Positions 60,313 to 64,000 of a stretch of DNA of 64,000 bases are shown here, piece by piece. The translations under genes and the position numbers were made by a program. Source of the stretch: Eulemur rufifrons (lineage: Eukaryota; Chordata; Mammalia; Primates; Lemuridae). The DNA is taken from NCBI RefSeq assembly GCF_041146395.1, contig NC_090996.1, forward strand, positions 35,798,738 through 35,862,737, in the 5' to 3' direction. Below the pieces are notes generated by a model. That model did not search any database. It saw only the letters and a list, made by a program, of their open reading frames with translations, and was not told where the DNA came from. Positions within the stretch are counted from its first letter, which is position 1. Every line of letters starts with the position of its first letter.

Positions 60313-63300
60313 CCCTCCTTTGGCCCTGAGACGATGGCCGACCCCCGATCTCCGGGGACTGAAGGAAAGGTTCGTCCTCACAGCCACGCAGGGCCTGAGC
60401 GCCCGCCCGCAGCTCCCCCAACCGTGAGCCATTTAGAAACCACGCAATCACGAAGAGCGCTAATGTCTTTGTTTCGCTCTTACCAAAGAGCTTGATTTGG
60501 AAAGTTTTCAAGGCATAATTGAAGGAAAAGTGCCCGCCCCCACCCCTCTGGTCACTGTGCCCGTAGGAAGCTCGGTGGCGCAGGCGAGAAACCCCACTGA
60601 GGCCCCGACAGCCACTTGGTGGCAGCGTGCGGCGATGCCCTCAACTACCTTGGGGACGCTCCTGCCTGTGAGCGGGCCGGCCAGCCCTGCCTCCTTCCCA
60701 GGCTCCCCGGCCGACCTCCACGCCCCCGGCTCTGGCTCAGCCCCCATGAGGCGAGGTGTGGCCTGGGGCCTCCCCTCAGGCTGGCTCTGTCCTGGGGGCG
60801 GCCTTGCCAGGGGAGAGCTCCTTCCCAGCCTCCCCCCGAGTCTTGGTCCCCCAGACAGGGCTCTGCGTGCACCCGGCCTGGGCGGGAAGGCGTGGGCACA
60901 GGGAGCCACGCCAGGAGGGGCCGTGGGGAAGGTGACCGCTGCCCGCTGGGACGGGCCTGCGGGGCCTGTGCCGGGCTGGAATTCTCCAGGCCAGAAATAA
61001 CCGCCCGAGCGCCACTGCACAGCTGCCACGGCCCAAATTAGAGACCCCGGGGGACCAGCGGCTCCTTCCATGGGAACGCGGCCTGGAGCTCCACCGTCTG
61101 GGTCCGGCCAGGAAGCTGGCGGGGGAGGGGGGCTCCTTCCCGCGAGAGAACGGCGGTGGGGGGCATCTAGGCAAGGACGCAGCAGCAGCCACGCTCTGGG
61201 CGGTCCAGGCAGGGTGTCCCGGGGCGCCCGGGGCTGACTGTGTGCTCTGGACCTGCCCCCCCGCAGGGCCACGGCCGCCCGACCGAGGCCGAGAGCAGAC
61301 CCTCCCTCCTGCACCGACACCGAGCTGTCCCCCGGGGACCCGAGCCCCCCAGACGAGCGTCAAGGTGCCTGGGCCGCCCGTGGTTTCAACCTGCGTGCGA
61401 AAACCCAGCTCACACCCGTGATACTGGAGTCACGCACCACACGGGTCGTACGTGCACCCACGCTACCCGGCCCTGCAGAGCCCGGCTTCCCCACAGCGTT
61501 GCCTGGCAACCGGGCATTTATTAAAAAACAAGGACGGGGAGGCCTCGCGCCCACCCTGCCTGCGCCGCCCATGGCAGGGACGGCCCCCAGCCCAGGACAG
61601 GGACCCCGACTCGCCCTGCCCCCACCCAAGCAGACACCCCTGCCCTGGGAGACGCCAGACAGAAGTGCCCAGGACCTGGCGTCCTAGTGACTGCACTTCC
61701 CAGGCAGGTCTGGGGACAGTGCAGGGACGGCCGACCCCATGCCAGCGCCGGGCGTCCCCACAGGCCCACGTGGCCTCCAGCCTGGCGCCTGCTGCACCCC
61801 CTTCTCCGACCCTACAAGTTCTCAGTGGCCTGGAACCTTCAGGAAAACAGCGGGGCTGGGAGGGGAGCGGGGGCCGCCTGCGGGGGAGTCACAACTGTCT
61901 GACGTCCCACACCCCCTACCCCGGCTGCCCCCCCAATCTGGAGCTCAGCAGGGACGGGACATCGAGGCCAAACCCGCCCCAGGAGCTCCTGGCTGGGGAC
62001 TGAGCCAGCACAGGCAGGGACAGACACCCCCAAGGATGGTGTGGCCTGGGGGGCCTGGGGGACGTGCATGAGTCCGCCCAGGCAGAGCACCACAGCCGGG
62101 CCACGTGGAGGCAGCTTGGGTGAGGGGACGTGGGGGGTCCCCGGGGGCCTGGGCAGCCCCGCACAGCTTACTCAGCCCCTCTGTGGGCCCCTGTGGAGGC
62201 TGAAACATCCAGGTGTCCGCCCGCCTGCCCTGTTATTAATAGCGGTGACATTTACAAAGGACGGCTGGGACTCTCAGAAAGTCAGATTTCAAAGTGAAAC
62301 TGGCTGGAGTTTGGCTGCCCGAGGCCACGGCCCCTGCTGGGCTCATGCCCCGGAGCCCCGGGCTCAGTCCGGCCCTGACATTTGTGCCTGGCAGCCACAG
62401 TGTCCTTGGCCATGCTGCCCCAAGTCCGGGTGAGGCCTCCTTGGTTGGGGCACGGGACATGCCCCAGGGTGCCGGCCGGGCCCAGCTGGCGGCTCCCGGC
62501 CACACACCTCTCCCAGGTTCCCAGCACAGACGTGGCTCGAAGAGCCCCGGCGTCGGAGGAAGGGCCCTGGTGCCCAGCACGGGGAGCCGGGAGAGGTCTG
62601 AGGCTGCTCGGGTGGTCGCGCAAACACCCTGCAGGCCAGCGGGTGAGCACAGAGGCCCCTCTTCCCCAGGGAGGGGTGGTGGCTGCCACCAGGAAGCCCC
62701 CCTGGGTCCCAGGCACATCCCCGTCCCTCCAAGGGACTCCACACACCGAAAGGCTGTCACCCCACCCCAGGGCTGTGGCCCACCGCACCCCAGCTGCACC
62801 CCCATTCCTCCTGTAGATCCTGCTTGGCCTTAGGGCCCCCCCTTCACGGGCTGCCCCTGCCCTGCTCGGGCCGACAGCCGGGCCAAGCTAAGACTCTAAA
62901 TGGGGGTATCAGACAAGGTGCCACCCCTGGCGGCCCGTGAGGGGGCCCAGCCTGCCCCCGTGTGTGCACCTGCTCGCCGACGGCCACGGCCTGTCCCGGG
63001 GCTGCAGGAAGCCAGTTCTGAGGCACCAGCCGCCTTCGCCACGGACCGTTTAATTAGGGAGCCCTGGAGCGCAACTAGCAACCAGCACGGTGCGGCACGC
63101 GGCTGGCGGGCGACCTGCTGTTCCCGTGACTCAGGGCTCCCTCCACGGAGCCAGTGCCACACGTGACTCAGACACACGTACGTGTGTCCGTGTCCTGCCC
63201 AAGGAGGACCAGGCCTGATGCGGGGTCTGGGCAGCCCCGGAGCCACCGGCCCCACCAGGTGGGAGGGGGGTGCCGGGTGTCCGTCCCACGTGGACTCGCG

Positions 63301-64000
63301 AGGCTCAAGGTGACGTGTCCTGGGAGGATGCCCGTTCCCCACCGTCCGCCGGGCTGCAGGGCACCGCCAGGCAGGGGGGACAGTGGAGGCAGCAGGAGCC
63401 GAGGCCCAAACGCCTTCTGGGTACAGCCACATCGCTGCTGGGCTCTGCCCACCATGCAACCCCCGCAACTGAGGCAAAGGCCAGGACTCGCGGGGACCTG
63501 GGCTGGCGCAGCCGATGGCAAAGTCCCCACGAGGGGCCCCTCCCAACCCCAGGCCCACGCGGCCCCCACCCCTGCACGGCACGGCCAGGAGGGGCGTGGG
63601 AGGAGCAGGGTTGCCGCGGGGGGTGAACGGACAGGTCTGTGGGCGGGGACGCCCCAGGCCACGGTGCCCAGCCTGGCGGACTGGGGGCCAGCGAGGCGTG
63701 GACGGGCCCTGCCTGGGCTCCACTGGGAGGGCGGCCGGGGCACGCTGGCAACGGGACGAACACGGCCACTGGGCTCTCGGGGACAGAAAGAGGCTTCGCG
63801 GCAGCCAAGAGTGTTCACCTGGGAAATAAAACCCACCACAGCCCTCCTCCCCCCTTCCCAACTCTAACCACTTCCAGAAACTTCCGCACTGCCCTCACCG
63901 GGGGGTGCGAGGATCTCTGCTGGGGCTTCTACACCTTGCTGGCTCTGGGGCAGGGCCGCTGCCACAGGAGAGCTCGTCACCCCAACTCCTGGGGACACCC

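Larger units (their letters stand above)
51452..64000. other. CACNA1H: Large 5' intron of CACNA1H (partial)
   Basis: No exon was found upstream (to the right) of 51451. The missing coding exon should end near ...RLVCN in human terms; no such sequence is visible. Apart from CpG-rich unique DNA, the stretch holds a MIR-like element at ~55655–55735, a 36-bp repeat at ~58275–58400, a CA/CACGTG-rich repeat at ~60230–60312, and several AT-rich islands that stand out from the GC-rich background. Confidence 0.7.

Noticed and set aside
51452..64000. Search for the CACNA1H first coding exon and promoter
   Set aside because: No minus-strand sequence matching the expected N-terminal segment (VFFCLGQTTRPRSWC-type) with a phase-2 donor was seen, so it is taken to lie outside the window.

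Overview
This window is mammalian nuclear DNA from a strepsirrhine primate (lemur/loris group). The clearest clue is the Alu SINE type: two-armed elements whose right arm reads 'GTTGCTGTGAGCTAGGCTGA', a form typical of strepsirrhine Alus. The gene order matches the human 16p13.3 tryptase–CACNA1H block, shown here in the opposite orientation to the human reference. The DNA is very GC-rich and holds many minisatellites, as expected of such a region.

Layout. (1) 1–1128, plus strand: the last three coding exons of a mastin-like mast-cell serine protease, cut by the window edge. (2) 4.6–9.0 kb and 18.3–22.0 kb: two arms of a large inverted repeat. Each arm carries one complete five-coding-exon, 275-codon tryptase gene. 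The left gene is on the minus strand (TPSAB1-like position) and the right gene on the plus strand (TPSB2-like position), with divergent TATA promoters. The ~9.3 kb spacer is mostly old L1 debris, Alu elements, a CA repeat and a relic of a tryptase-gamma last exon. (3) 10.83–11.6 kb and 22.47–23.27 kb: a direct duplication. (4) 23.7–27.2 kb, plus strand: TPSG1 (transmembrane tryptase gamma), all six coding exons recognisable but broken by frameshifts; its intron 2 holds an 11-copy minisatellite with CACGTG motifs. (5) 27.2–51.45 kb, minus strand: CACNA1H (T-type calcium channel Cav3.2), 32 coding exons from domain I to the stop codon, tail-to-tail with TPSG1. (6) 51.45–64 kb: the large intron upstream of the first visible CACNA1H exon. 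The N-terminal coding exon and promoter lie beyond the window.

How it fits together. The serine proteases are a tandem/inverted family expressed mainly in mast cells; CACNA1H is an unrelated neighbour. The most notable points are: the left tryptase keeps its catalytic triad but has Asn instead of Asp at the S1-pocket position 189; its exons 4–5 form a divergent island inside otherwise nearly identical arms; TPSG1 looks like a pseudogene; and CACNA1H, otherwise well conserved, carries three apparent +1 changes in C runs that may be sequence errors.
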